This document shows positions 1 through 15,959 of a stretch of 64,000 bases of DNA, piece by piece (positions within the stretch are counted from its first letter, which is position 1; every line of letters begins with the position of its first letter). The position numbers and the translations under genes are program-made. Below the pieces are notes generated by a model. That model saw nothing but the letters and a program-made list of their open reading frames with translations. It had not been told where the DNA came from and did not search any database. Origin of the DNA: Apostichopus japonicus (Eukaryota; Echinodermata; Holothuroidea; Aspidochirotida; Stichopodidae); contig NC_092574.1 of the NCBI RefSeq assembly GCF_037975245.1, forward strand, positions 6,008,713 to 6,072,712, read 5' to 3'.

Positions 1-2743
<2,743 letters not shown>

Positions 2744-3589
2744 ATTTTGTTTGAGCTTCTAAGGTTTGAAATATATCCTTAAATTCGTTTTCTTTGATAG
2801 ATAACATGTGTAACTCCCAGCTGAGTTTAAAGGCAGACAGAATCGGGTCGTTGCTAGTGAGGGATATCCAAGCCGGACTTGCCAGAGCACGAAAACAGTT
2901 GATCCTATCCAGTGAGTACCGCAGACTATCCTCTTTTTGCTTTTCGGAGCAGGTTAGACAAACACAGACCACGGAGTGTGGTTTATATATGGTTGCACCC
3001 CTGGTTAGCAACAGTTGCAGGATCTCAAACTGATTACAGTGAGCAGCGAGGATCACAGGCGAAATGTCACGTGAATAGTCAGAGCTCTCCTTTCTCTTCG
3101 ACCTATAGGAGGACGACCACCCATCTCCTAACATTTGGCGCGAAATGCTTGGATGATTCACCATCATCTCAACCATTCTATACACACCTTCACGAATAGC
3201 TTGAAGGAACGCATCCCCTATATCAATACCTTCTTGTGCAAGTAGCAGTTCCACGATTTCGATATTTTCGTTGTCTACTGCCATTTGTAAAGCGCTCCTT
3301 CCCAACAGGTTGGTGACATTAACATTCACCGCGTCGGGAGGCTTCAGACATCTCTCAACGCTGGCTTTATTTCCTTTTTCTGCCGCTTCAAGAAAATGTC
3401 TTTCTTTGGAAGTGAGCTTATTACCTTCACTGAACAACTGCATTGGTATACTACTGATGCCAGATATTAAAGATGGCGCCAAGTCCCCTTTTCCAAACTG
3501 CAGTGGGGAATGCAGTGTTGTGATACCGCTCACGGTCGGTATCTTATCGGTACGGCCTGTCGTTGATGGATCCATATTTATTTTGTAGG
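2744..3589 (-). CDS. TRPC-family cation channel, first coding exon (partial gene)
   Basis: The coding part (3575 down to 2744) gives 277 codons plus one base. It encodes the cytosolic N-terminus of a canonical TRP channel, a family of tetrameric, receptor-operated Ca2+/Na+ channels of the plasma membrane. Seen: ankyrin-type repeats at about residues 56-120 (LGRSALQMAVDNENIEIVELLL region) and 170-198, then His200-x3-Cys204-x-Cys206-x2-Cys209, the spacing of the TRPC zinc-binding motif. The family signatures FRALASP and SAFKLSWEL follow. The exon ends in a GTAAGT donor (GT at 2743-2742). A pyrimidine-rich acceptor (cttttag) lies just before 3589, 14 bases upstream of the ATG, so a 5'UTR intron is likely. 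The match is mixed: ILAAHC and EKQKEDS resemble TRPC3/6/7, while the SWEL region resembles TRPC1/4/5, so the subtype is open. No transmembrane exon was found to the left; the gene runs off the window. Confidence 0.85.
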
Positions 3590-4190
3590 CTAAAAGAAAG
3601 AGAAAATGATAAATAGAAACAATAATAAACGGCTACTCAGCAACATGTTTTAATAGTTCTTTTTTTACTGATCAGTGTGCGTAGTCTATAGGTAATTGTC
3701 AGAGGATTATATACTCAGTCATGGACCAGTTTAGCAAGCAAGCCAAAAGACGGTATTCAGATCTAGATAATCAAAGTGAGAAACGAAGGCCAACCGAGAG
3801 TTAATGCAGAAAAGGAAACTGTACTTTTTGTTTAATGTAGTGTTGTCGATTTCTTAATCTGTTGTTCATAATCGCTCAGGACTGTGCATCTACAAATCAA
3901 CGCGCGCTCATGCATGTGCAACTGCTAGATTGTATGTGCTTGCAGATGCCAAAAAAGAAACTAACAAATACATATAGCGCTTCCGTAGCTTAAGGATGCT
4001 CCAGAGAACAGGAACTATATTTAAAATATAGCTTGCTTACAATAAACAACATAAAAATAGAAGAATAAAAAATAAGCACATTAACAGCTTTAGTAAGAAT
4101 CGATTTAAGTTCTACGTAAAAGCTATTTTCCTTTCACTGTATTAACAAAGTAAATGACTGTACGTGTTATAGTGTCGAATGGGGCTCAGC
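3590..4190. other. Upstream of the TRPC exon, no gene seen
   Basis: This would contain the 5'UTR intron of the TRPC gene. A 5' non-coding exon could lie here or far to the right, but none could be identified. No recognisable coding sequence or repeat was found. Confidence 0.4.
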
Positions 4191-4459
4191 CAAGGGCGGC
4201 GGAACCGGGGCGGCACAGGGGGCACGTGCCCCCCACTTTTCCTCAGGTTAAAAATGTGCCCTTTTTCTACATAAAAATTGAGGTGTCTCAAGTTAGCAAG
4301 AGGCCAGGGAACCAGAATGAACACTCGGGAAGGGCCGTTTCCGGCCATCTGAGGGGTTTGTAAAACCAAAAATTTTCTTGTACGCTCCGCGCCAACCGAT
4401 GGTGGCGCTCCGCTCAGATAGTCGTGCATACAACTTTGCAAATCCTGGCTACGCCCCTG
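4191..4459 (-). mobile_element. hAT-like MITE, family A, degenerate copy
   Basis: This 269-bp GC-rich island shares its core with the element at 19359-19739. In reverse complement both carry GCGGAGCGCCACC, a short spacer, then GGTTGGCGCGGAGCGTACA. The ends (CAAGGGCGGCGG at one side, reverse complement CAGGGGCGTAGC at the other) are decayed versions of the CAGTGGCGGAGC terminal repeat. The flanking 8-mers do not match, so the target duplication has been lost or the copy is rearranged. The open frame through it on the minus strand is not a gene. The hairpin GCGCCA/TGGCGC is kept in both copies. Confidence 0.65.
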
Positions 4460-4685
4460 ACCTTTAATGAATTTCTGTAGGTCAAACTCAAAGCTATTTC
4501 GAATGGGAAAAAATTGTTTAGATATTAACAAGAATAAACTCTAATTCGGAAGATTCCTTTAGCAACTAGCATGATTTCACCTCATTTTGTCTCAAAAGAA
4601 AACTTGTTCCTTGTTTCCCAATTTGCACATTGGATATTGCAGTGCTAGTATGCATATTTTCCTTGAGGGAGGGGGGGGGGGGGGC

Positions 4686-4760
4686 GTTCAATCAATCAAT
4701 CAGAAAACATTTATATAGCGCCAAAATCAACAAAAGTTGTTCAAAGGCGCTCAACACAGT
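4686..4760 (-). mobile_element. Retroelement 3' tail (SINE/LINE type)
   Basis: Read on the minus strand, the sequence goes GAGCGCCTTTGAAC, a short arm, GGCGCTATATAAATG, and ends in three TTGA/TGAT units (4686-4698). The TATAGCGC hairpin followed by a short tandem tail is the same layout seen at 51300-51470, 56150-56545 and 58730-58815, so I read it as the 3' end of a retroposed element with its 5' part missing or unrecognisable. Confidence 0.5.
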
Positions 4761-4762
4761 TA

Positions 4763-7700
4763 CATGAAATTAATTACAATACACTTCTTGGGCGTTGATG
4801 GAGTGATGTGTATACGCAAATAAGATAATACAATAAGAGTTATAAAGGGTACTAAATGTAAGGCTGCATCAGTCCAATCGAATTTCTGCAAAGTGCCCTT
4901 TGATGTCGGTGCCCCCCCCCGATTAAAAGTGCTTCCGCCGTCCTTGGGCTCAGCAGTTTATTTCTAATAGCTTTAGGTGGCTTTCCGGTTAATTTGGCCG
5001 CCTGCAGACGTTTCCTATAACGAAACCTTCCCGCATCCCTTCCCTGAATAATTCTTCGAGCAGAACTTAATCGGACAAAATTTAAAATATGTCCGTTAAA
5101 AAAATTCAAAAGTGGATATTGTGCTCCAACCATAATCCATGCAAGTTATAAATAATTCATAAAGAAGACTTTTTCTGAAACGTTTTCACTATCAATATAT
5201 GAACCATTCAACTTGACAGCGTGATTTCTGTCCTTTTTGCTTATTTATTTGGTTTAAATTTTCTTTACCTTTTTTTTCTTTAGTGCAGGTGATAAATTGT
5301 AATACCCCTAAGCTCTTTTCTTGGTAATCCACATTAGTAATGTAAAATAAACAATCAATGTTGTGTCCGCATCTTTGTTATTACCCTGACGGTAAAGAAA
5401 GGAAGAAATTGATCTGGGATTTACCCGGTTGTATACTTGCTGACGTCACAATCACTACGCTTTGACTACAATATTTATTATGATTATGATTATGTGATAT
5501 AGTGCTCCATATATCAATGCTTTTAACAGTTTATAATTATTAGTTCAAATTTGCATGATACCAAATCAAATGACTCGCGTTACTGACAATTATTCAGTTT
5601 TGCTCTTCCACCCAACGGGAAATTTATTTTCTCTGTTAGACTCTGTGGATGCTATATTGCTATTAAGAATTGAGCTTAAAGCAACATGATATTGGAACCT
5701 AAGTGTTTTTATTGTATATAGGGTTCTCTTATTTTAAGTTTATGCAGTGATTTTTTCTTTCTCCTATTATGATCAGTAAAACCTATTATGATCAATATAA
5801 CCTATTATGATAAATATATCTGATGTATATAAAGATATTAATGTTAAAGCCTAAGTATATTATATAGGCCTATATATTTATTTATCCTATTTGCCACTGA
5901 CGGCTCAGTTTATGAACGCAGAACGCGAAAAAGAAGGGCCACAACGTATATGGTATGACGGTAATATAAAAATACGGTAAACGATGATAATATAAATATA
6001 CACGATCGTAGTGGAAAAGTATAAACGATGATAATGACAAAAAAGTACACGATAATAATAATGTTAATTGTTCTCGTTTCATACTTCAGACTATGCAGAT
6101 GTATATACACATTGAACATTGATAGACTTCTGCTTATTACAGCACAAATGTTGGTAAGATCCAAAAATATAGTTTTAATGAATAATATTATTTCCTTCGT
6201 TCTTTGCCTAAAGTATGTCCGTATATACGTTGTATCGTGTTCGTCAAAATCCATGGAAATCTTCCAAAGTATATAGGATTTAATTTGAGTCTTACCAGAA
6301 TTTTGCTGTCTTTATACAAAGACCATTAAAAGGGGAGGGGGAGGGCCAGAAAGGGGAAATGGACAGGTGTAATACCCATATTTTAGTTCGGTTAGTTACC
6401 CAACCAATATATAAGGCAAAATTTGCTAGTCCATATATTTACAGTACACTTACTTATTGTCACCCAATGCGTACCCTATAGAAAGGAAATTGATTAAATG
6501 CGATACTTGTATATATATCTGGAAAAGTCAACGACGTAGACTGCAGTATAATTAACAGGTGTTATGAGAAATCTCATTTACATGACTATACCAAATGAGA
6601 TTATTGTTATGTAGCACACGTAACTTATATACGTATCCATGCAGCTGTTGTATTGCGTGAATAATAACTTCAAACCATTCTTGGAAGGGTATTGTTGTCA
6701 CATCAATTCTGCAGTGTTTCATATTGCAATACCCTGACATGTATCATAGATAGATGGAAATCAACAGATTTCTATATCAAAACCTTACTTGAATCGTTAA
6801 CCTAGTATGTGTAATGATTAAATATTAGAGCCCTGTGAGGGGGGCGGGGGGTAAAGAATAATGCATTCTCGTTTTCATAATATACTTAAATAAATATAAA
6901 GAAGGTAAAAAAAGGGGACAGAGGGACATGTTACCGAGGTTCTATCTGGCTTCCCGACATTTTTGTATAGAAACTTCTTAGTGATTTTGTTTAACCCTAT
7001 AAGAATATATAGAAGAAGAAATAGAAATATAGTTATATCCTGCAGCTTGATGGCCCCCAGCGCAAACCCTCACCACTTCAAGACCTCGTACCCCAGTCAA
7101 AAACAATGTACCCCAACCCCCTTCCCCCGCTAACGCACCCGATCAGAAAGACTCTCCTATACTGATATGCAATTAAAGTATAGCATGACTGTAAATTTCG
7201 TAGACGTTCAACATTTTTTGCTAACCCTGCAGCTATATATAGCTATAAACTCAATACCTGATGACTCAAGTAAACACGTGACATAAACACTGACTGCTGA
7301 ATATTCATGGCGTCATGCAGATAAGCTTTCCGTATAGTTCAGCATCCACTTAAGATATTCAGCATAAAGTGAACACATTTTAGTAAGAATTAAGGCGAAT
7401 TTTTTCCATCCGAAGAAAAAAAGAGCAAGAAGCTTCCTCACAGTTACGGCAGCAATAAGTATGATTATTAAAGAAACGGCTTTATTTCTAATATCTTCTC
7501 ACACACATCACAAAACAGCAAAAAAAAAAGTCCTAAATTCCCGTTGTACGGTGCATTTCAAAATATATCCAGAAGTGATGGTAAATATACCCTTTGATAA
7601 CCCAAGACATGCAAGTGTCTCACAAAGTGGTCAGTAACACTCAGTAAAAGCAAGGTCTTGTGAATATTAAAACACATACTGCTTTCCCCGCAATGACATT

Positions 7701-9583
7701 GTGTATATAGTATTATGATGCTCTCACGGAACACCTTGATTTCCAATATATAAAACCAACTGATACCTTCATTAAACAGGTCAGAATCTGACGAAATAAA
7801 TTGCCAGTAGGTTTTGTCTATATATCGTGCTTTTTGTATATACTGTGTTAATTCAACGTTCAACGTCTGTTTTATCATAAAAAAGCCATTTGCATTATCG
7901 CACGTTGCGTGGGAGAAAGATATTTAGCAGCCTCTCTTTTGTTTAGTAAACCATTAAGTAGTATCAAGATGTATTTGGTATTCAATATTGACTTAAAGAT
8001 ATCACGATCATTTCAAAGTTATTCTGCACGCCTTGAACCTACTTCTTCGTATATATATAAATAGGCCTGTTTGCATACATTTATCTTATAACCAGCTTCT
8101 ATGACAATACTTCATATATAAAGGTATCAGTTCTTTAAACCGTTAAATCTATGGCCTAAAGGCAATCCGGCACCGAGGTAATTTACAAGCTTTTTGGGAC
8201 ATACATAGGCAGAAAGAGAGAGTAAGAATTTACGTTGGGATACACTATCTATCACATCAGGCTAAGTATGTCGCAGTTACAAATTTGAGGAAAATCTTGA
8301 ATGCTAACACTGAAATATCTGCTATCCATTATCAATATATTATCCATTATGCAGGGTATACAGGTACGGCAGCCATCTTGTGCATGACTCGCTCGTTTGT
8401 TGTCGTAACCAAATAAGTAGCACCGTTGCCTGATCATATCGTCACTTTCCAAGATCGCTTTAGAGCATTGATCTTAACTTTTCAATATATACATGTCCTG
8501 TACCCACCATATACTCCCCCCCCTCCGATGAAATCCTGAGAGAGTAGTATTGCCAGGGCCGGGCAGCCCCCTCCCCCAATGAAGGAAGCTTTCCCCTTCA
8601 TTTAGCTGGCACTAGTTCTATAGTTTATTTTCTGTACAGGTCTGCTTTTTAAATTATTTTGCTAACCTGCACGACTTTCATGCTTATCAGGAGAGGTGGA
8701 ATTTTTGGGCCGGGATTGGGGGGCCTTGATGGGGGGGGGGGGGAGGGCTCGTGCCCTCCATGCACATATGACTTTTTCAAAAACTAAACTTTTATCTTTT
8801 ATGTCAATATCCCTTTGTTGAGAAATTGAGAAGACTGTAACTAGAATGGGACGATTTGTTGCAAAATTAAAGAATAGTTATTTATATGTTTGATGGATAA
8901 TTCTGTTATCTTTCAAATAAGCCATCAGTAATTTAACAAAACCTAAACTCAAAGAAACACCAAGGTTTCATCATAAGGTAATTTCTCTTTCCAAATGTCA
9001 ACCTAATTGAAAAAAGAAAAAACGTATATGAAATGTTTCTAGAACAGAAAGCAGTGCATGATAATACACACAAAGTATAATTCCAATTTCTTGCATGTAA
9101 AACCCAACTATTCTTTTGCATATGCTAGATTAGACTATTATGTTTATTTCACTATACTAAGTTCTTTTCATATCTTGACCTCATCATGTCTGTGTTTTTC
9201 TTTCTATTAACTATCTGCGTGTGACTTTGTAAATGAATTATAAATTTCGACTCACATTAAGCCAATGAGAGGACTGCTTGATATATTTTAAACTACGTAT
9301 TGCCTTGGTGAATCCCAATAAGACAGCATCCATCTTATACATATATATATATATATTTATATAAATATATGAAGCCTTGATTGCAACTTCCTGATGAATA
9401 GATTTCTCAAATAACAAAAATATATTAAAAAAATTGACGAATATTGAGTTGCTTCAATTTTTTGGTCTTGTTCAAGGAAAATGTCCTTCATATCAATCTT
9501 GCTACCCAAAATTATCACGTCTTGAGAACTGTAATTAAATTGATAACATCAGCGATGAAAATAACCACACAGATACAGAAAAA

Positions 9584-9585
<2 letters not shown>
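4763..9585. other. Intergenic, no gene seen
   Basis: AT-rich DNA with no supportable gene. It contains a C-run near 4911, direct ATTATGATCA-type repeats at 5765-5815, one TAGGCCTA palindrome at 5865, G-runs near 6838-6848 and 8731-8742, and short TA tracts. The short open frames here resemble no known family. Confidence 0.6.
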
Positions 9586-9661
<76 letters not shown>

Positions 9662-9674
9662 ATATATATGTATG

Positions 9675-9705
<31 letters not shown>

Positions 9706-9730
9706 ATATATATGTATGTATATATATATG

Positions 9731-9810
<80 letters not shown>

Positions 9811-9840
9811 TATATACACATATATATATACACATATATA
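9586..9840. repeat. Compound (TA)n/(TATG)n microsatellite
   Basis: About 255 bases of TA repeats, broken by TATGTATG units on the left half and TACACATA units on the right half. The left and right variants are complementary, so the tract could fold into a long hairpin. Several long Tyr-Ile open frames on both strands are artefacts. Confidence 0.95.
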
Positions 9841-12800
9841 TGGACGAATGGAAATGTACCAAGGAGCAGTCCGTATATGCTAGATATATGTACGGATAAT
9901 TCATTATTATTAATAACATAGATGTCTATCGCTCTGCGTACAGCTGTATAAGGAACAGATGTAGATATCGACGTATTGATTGAACTTCGAAGAAATGGTG
10001 TGAGGGTTAGAGCGGGGTGGGGACGGGGGGGGGGCTTAATATTATGGATGAGAGACATATATAGGTAAGACAAATTTTGTGGACAATGACGTCATCTTCT
10101 ATATCGTCACTATGTTCGTCATTGGAATTCCATTTGTTAATAAAATCTCGTTATAATTTTCAAAATGTAACAGATGAAATATTTGCAGAAAATCGGAGAT
10201 TTTCAATAAAACGTTAAGGGGATATAGTTTTTAATGGCCTTAAATGGAGAAACGAGAAATAATATATACATATAAAGCTAAAAGCCAAACATGTAGCCCG
10301 TTTTTAAGTGGGAAAGCGGACAGTCGTGCAGAAAGTTCGCTGTAGATAATTCACAACAGACAATAACATTTTTATGTTTATATGCCTGTTCATGCATTAG
10401 ATTAAAATAATATGTATAGGTTTGACTTACAATACGCGTTGTTTCATTTTGTACACAGTTCCATAAAATGTTATTTAACTATATATATTCATATTTATGT
10501 TTTCATTTGTCCCAGAGAGTTGGGTGGGGGGGGGGTGGGAGGGTTAGTGGTGGTAATACCACGATATAAAATAACTTCGTTAATCAAATCACATTTAATG
10601 AAATGTTTAGCATTTAAAGATTAGTTTCAAGAATTTCATTTTTTGAGCAGGTGCACTTTTTCACATATTTTAATTAAGAGAAAATGAAAAGAGAATTTTG
10701 TCCTTGAGAAAAGCCAATGGTTGATTGGTTTTCATTTTTTCTTTTTTTTTTCGTATTTGTATTTTTGTATCTGCTAGCACAGAGAATCAATTGTTGTTGT
10801 TGTTGTTGTAGCTTGTATCTATGTTTGGCATTAATTCTAAGAGTGAGCATTCACTTTATGAGAGTGTTTAAAGATGAAGATCTCTCTACCTCGCGTGAAT
10901 TGTGACTCTACTTTAAAAGTCTTGAGTTATTCTTGAAACTATCTGAAGTATTTTCATTCGTATTTGCTTGTTTTCAAGACCACTGAATTCCCTCCTAAAT
11001 TTACAAAACTGTCAACTCACTCTTAAAAATTTACAGCATATGCCGCGTTTTATTTCTACAAGAATGTACAAGAATGCAAATGTTGGTGGATTGACCTTCC
11101 CGCACACGCTGCTGAGAACCGGTGTACCGCTGTGTTCATGCGGCCGAAAGCCCTGCCATGTCCTGATTTCGTCTTGGGGCCAGAATAAAAAAGCTATAGT
11201 GTCTTCCGAGGCGCCAATTGAACCGATCGCGTCCAGCAGCCCTCAGCGCAACCGGTTGGATCGCTAGCCGGGAACGATTTATGTTACAGTCTGAATTTTG
11301 TGATTTCTTCAGAAAAAGTGTGTAAGTCGATGTCATGGATAAACATAGCTTGAAGTACACACAGACAAAATATTGCGGGAAGATTACAAACGTATACATT
11401 ATACATAACACGAGTACATACGCCCTTTACATTTCATTCGTTTCGCCGTCACATACATTAATTAAAAGCATGGCCTCAGCTGTTGACAATGCCAATTTAA
11501 CCAACTTGTTGACAGAAAATCACTATATTGATGTAAAGGAAAACAAATATTCCGAAGGCCTAAGTATATAATTCACTCTGAAACAGTTGTTTTCAAGAAC
11601 AAGTTAGTTCACAGCCAATGCGTTCAAAATGTTACATGAGATGAATCGTGCCCAGTAATCGATATATGATCTTCTCGTCCGTATAGATTTCGTAGAAATC
11701 GTATATAGGCATATATTTGAACTTACTTCGCAAGAAAACAGTAATTGGACTGTAACATATCGCATGAATATTTCTTTTACACATGCATGCTCTTTACTGG
11801 TAATTTAGATCATATGCATCACATTGTAATGATGTTTTTATTAATTCCCTAACTTATATTAGTTGCTTTATTAAAGGATGTTCTGTGGCGCACCAATTAA
11901 AGAGAAAATAGTCGACACAGTTGAATATTATGCAACTATAACAAGAGATATGATTCATTGATTGAACGTAAAATATTTTGACTGGCTAAACCTCCGATTA
12001 CTCCCTGCAAGAACTGGGTCCAGTCCCTGCAGTAGGTACATGGTATGTGTGATGTCATAAGTTCAAATGCTGTTCAAAGTTTTATTCTTGTAGGAAATAT
12101 GTTCCTGATTGGATTGGAATGTTCGCTTATATACAGCTGTCAATGTTCTCTGTAGCTTTAATTAACCTCGAAATACAACTCATTTTTTGCCTGGTGGATA
12201 AATTATTGAAGTATTATAAAGACAAACGAAGTTAAATTTTCATCAAAATTGCCCGACGACATCACACATATATTTGACATCGCCATGCCACATTTACAAC
12301 ATATGAACAAATTTAAAAAGAAAATCTTTGCTATGCTATGCTTTATGAGGATGTGGTTTTGAGCAGTTTTCAGCAATTTTGCTAGTAAGCATTTTCAGCT
12401 GCAGCCACTGAACTAAAAATTGGCGCTGTCGCAAAATGTAGTTTGTTATGTTTATAAATAAATATGAAAAATAAATATATAAAAAAAAAACATCATATTG
12501 ATTGTTGCTTTAACCAAAGTAATATGAAGTTATTACTGCCATGTTTTTTAATGTTGTTACATTCTTCTTTCTTTTTCTTTCTGTTTATGAGATTAAAATT
12601 ATCCCCATCTGTGTTTGCTGCAATAAGCAATAATCGATTGCCCTAAAGGTTCTCTATACACACACGTATATATTCTGCATGTAATTACTTTAGATCTTTA
12701 TTCATGTATACACCAATAATGTACCTCATCATTAAGAGCAACAGAAAGACCTCGTTTCTCGTTAACTAGTTGTTGTTTTAGACCAAATTTTCAAAGGGAA

Positions 12801-14307
12801 AGGAAACCCTGCAAACCTTTAAAAGTCAAGCGTCACTTAGCCTGTTTCGCTAACGGAATTGACTTCACGTTTTATATATAGGAATATGTAGTCTATAGTG
12901 CATATACGAAAGACTAATCATGATGTTGCTCTCCGGTTTGCAGTAACGAAGACACGTCGTTCGAATTTGGATGGAAAGACCTAACGTTACCGAGATGTGT
13001 ATGTACAGTGGATTAAATCATCATATTGAAGAAGGTGTATTACAAACTTAGATTTCAAGTTCAGCAATTTTGGAGATATAAAATTAGTTAGTTTTGTAAT
13101 TAGATAGTTTTGTTTTAAGAAGCATCTTTTTCTAGTATAGCTAAATTTCTAGATGAAAATATCCTCAGTGTGACCTCCTATGAGTTTAGTGTTAAAAGAG
13201 GCTTTGAAAGTATTTCACGTTTTCACTGACTTTATTAAAGTCTAGAAATGACATCAGAGAGTCAACACCGTTCAATATGATTTTGTATCTTCTTCGTTTC
13301 TTTGTTCAATTTTTCTTGTTGTTATTGACATATTTGTCGTTATCGTTGTTAAAATGTCAAACATATTTTCTTATAATCTGCAATTAAAATTATCATACAA
13401 TCATGACAATCACTAGACGTTTGGTTGGACTAAAAAATACTAATAAAACTAAACGAAGCTCGCAACTTTCTCACCCATGATGGAAGTAAATAAAGTAAAG
13501 CCCAATTTCGACGAAAATTACAGCCTTTTGTCATGGTTTGTAATGTTGATAACAGAATTAATGGATTCCTCATGTGAATATTCTTATGGCGTACAAACAT
13601 GAATGGTTTGTGCATAAATATGTAACAAATTGTATCATGTCAAAATCCTTTTTTTCCATTCAAATATATTCAGGAATATTTCGCAATAAAGCTATATCGA
13701 CGATATCACAGACTGCGCAGTGGGTGTTGAATATTTTATGGAAAGGCTCATCTTCAGTCTTTCAGAATAATCTTCTTTTTTTGTGGGGGGGGGGGCATAT
13801 TTTTCGAGGAAAATATCCCATTGCTGCAATAATTTCAATAAGCAAATAATCATTGTATGTAACAATATTATTGAGTTCCATGCGGAAGATTGATTTAAAG
13901 ACACAACAATCTCTCCATTTAGATAGAGATGTTAGTTTATATCTACATTTCGAAAATAGCCTGCATGGCTATATAGCCACGTATTCCAGTCTTCGTTTTT
14001 TTAGATGAATAACAATTCGTTGCCATGAACATCCGCATAAATGCAGGAGATTCAGTAGAATTTATTGGATTCACCTAATAATATAGACGTGCATATATAA
14101 TATGTCCTACCATTATATTAATATAAACATGAACGTTCAGATAAATTGCATTCGCTTCCAAAATTTGAACGTTAGCAAATATTGGCTAAAATTTGAGAAA
14201 TTTCCAATCACTATGTATGTAACGTGTGTTTCTATACTGAACTGAGATTATATCAACAAACATAGTTGACAAAAAAGGAGTATTGTTTTAGAAAATATAT
14301 TTGACCC

Positions 14308-14310
<3 letters not shown>
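9841..14310. other. Intergenic, no gene seen
   Basis: No supportable gene. It includes G-runs near 10026, 10526 and 13785, a short (TTG)n tract at about 10790-10810, and a GC-richer patch at about 11090-11270. That patch has an open frame on the plus strand (11041-11267) but no recognised family. Confidence 0.55.
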
Positions 14311-14362
<52 letters not shown>

Positions 14363-14367
14363 AATAA

Positions 14368-14437
<70 letters not shown>

Positions 14438-14524
14438 ATATATATATATATATCTATATATATATATGCCTATATATTTACTAACTTTTTACTTAACTAT
14501 ATATATATAAATATATATATATAC

Positions 14525-14621
<97 letters not shown>

Positions 14622-14640
14622 AGTAAAAAGTAAGTAAAAA
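14311..14640. repeat. (TA)n/(TG)n tract with fold-back arms
   Basis: TA repeats (about 14311-14406), then about 13 TG units (14407-14432), then TA repeats with TTTA variants to about 14616. Two unique arms bracket the right half: a left arm at about 14479-14499 (CTTTTTACTTAAC) and its complement at about 14617-14637 (GTTAAGTAAAAAG). They match over about 20 of 21 bases and continue into complementary TA tracts, so a large cruciform or hairpin is possible. Confidence 0.9.
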
Positions 14641-15959
14641 GTGTAGAAACTGTGGAATTCATCTAATAGTTTGTGTGTGTTTAACCAATTATTCCAGTCA
14701 CTTTAAGTGATGAGCCTCGGATAAGTGTCATTTCTCAAAATTGCTAACTGTTGTAGATATTAAAACTTAATTTGATATTACAGTGTTTGATGACTGTCTA
14801 CAATCAATCAAACTTAATTTTGTGCATAATTTCCCCTTTCCTATATCATTTCATGCTTTTCATTTTCCTATACGGGTGATGCTCCACCAACTGACATTAT
14901 TAACGTCATATTTGGTTCCTAATTGCGAAAAATGAAATGAACATCAAGGTTAAAAGAAATGAATTTTTGTTATAGGATGGTGACTTCGAAGTTCGGCCAC
15001 TTAAGACTTAAAACACCCCAAAACTAAATCTTCTGGTATAAATCATTTGAAAATATACTTCATATGGTGGGAGAATTTGGTTATAGTACGATACACGGCC
15101 AAACTTTCTTTCCTGCAAACTGTTTTCACGTTGTTTTCCAAGAAGATTCTTCGTGATTGTGGAACTGGTATTTCTTTGCTAGAGTATTGCGAAGTTCGGA
15201 CACGCAACCCACAGTGTGGCGCTGGTGATAAAAGTAATTTCTTGCACACGGGTCATTTTGGAGAGAAAATAACTGTAGCTTCGTACTTTTTGGTGAAATT
15301 TGACTCTTCCTGTAGATTTTCATGGTGAAATCGTGTATTTCTTAAGGGTGGCCGATCTTCGCAGTATGCCGAACTTCGCAATACTGACTATACTTTCAAA
15401 GTATTCGTTTTCAAATCTTACACAGAATTGGTTTCGATTGGATTATTACTTTTTCACACATATAAAACCTTTACTACTTCATTGAATAACAAGTCTTCTC
15501 GGTTCTATTTTCATAAACATCTCACAGAAAATAGTCTATATGTAAATGATGTGCATATTTAAGAATATCCAAGGTCAAAATCAATTGTACAGATTGTTTA
15601 TATCTTCTAAAATATCAAACGTGTAACAAATAATTTCATATATAACTCAATCAGACGTAATGACTGTCTTCTTATATTCACTACAATTGCACAAAAGATT
15701 TCACTTGTGCGATATTCATATATACAAGAATTTCCAAGGTTAGATGAAATTCATAAATTTTGTTGGTAGAATATTCGGAAAGAATGGCTGACGGAGTACA
15801 TGTAATGGTTCTTTCATATTTAATATTACTAGCTGCTTGATAAATTGACGACGAATAAAGAGATAACGAGTCTTAGGCCTAACCAAGAAAAACAAAACAA
15901 ACAAAAAACCAAACAAGAAGGAGAAACGCAAGAAGAAAGAACTGACCCTGATATTTTCT
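14641..15959. other. Intergenic with a GAAGTTCGG motif cluster
   Basis: No gene. At 14985-15386 the motif GAAGTTCGG and relatives occur twice forward and twice reversed. One pair (15183-15199 and 15369-15385) is a perfect 17-base inverted repeat. One TAGGCCTA palindrome is at 15874. Confidence 0.55.

Noticed and set aside
4142-4531. 129-codon open frame on the minus strand
   Set aside because: It lies across the family A MITE; the Pro-rich segment is just translated GC-rich transposon sequence.
9444-10073. Long Tyr-Ile open frames on both strands
   Set aside because: They are translations of (TA)n and (TATG)n microsatellites. The same applies at 1213-1479, 14408-14626, 16658-16843, 20445-20766, 23255-23570, 24383-24679 and 25612-25910.
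11041-11267. Open frame in a GC-richer patch
   Set aside because: No family resemblance, no splice or codon-bias support, and an overlapping antisense frame of similar length. Not called as a gene.
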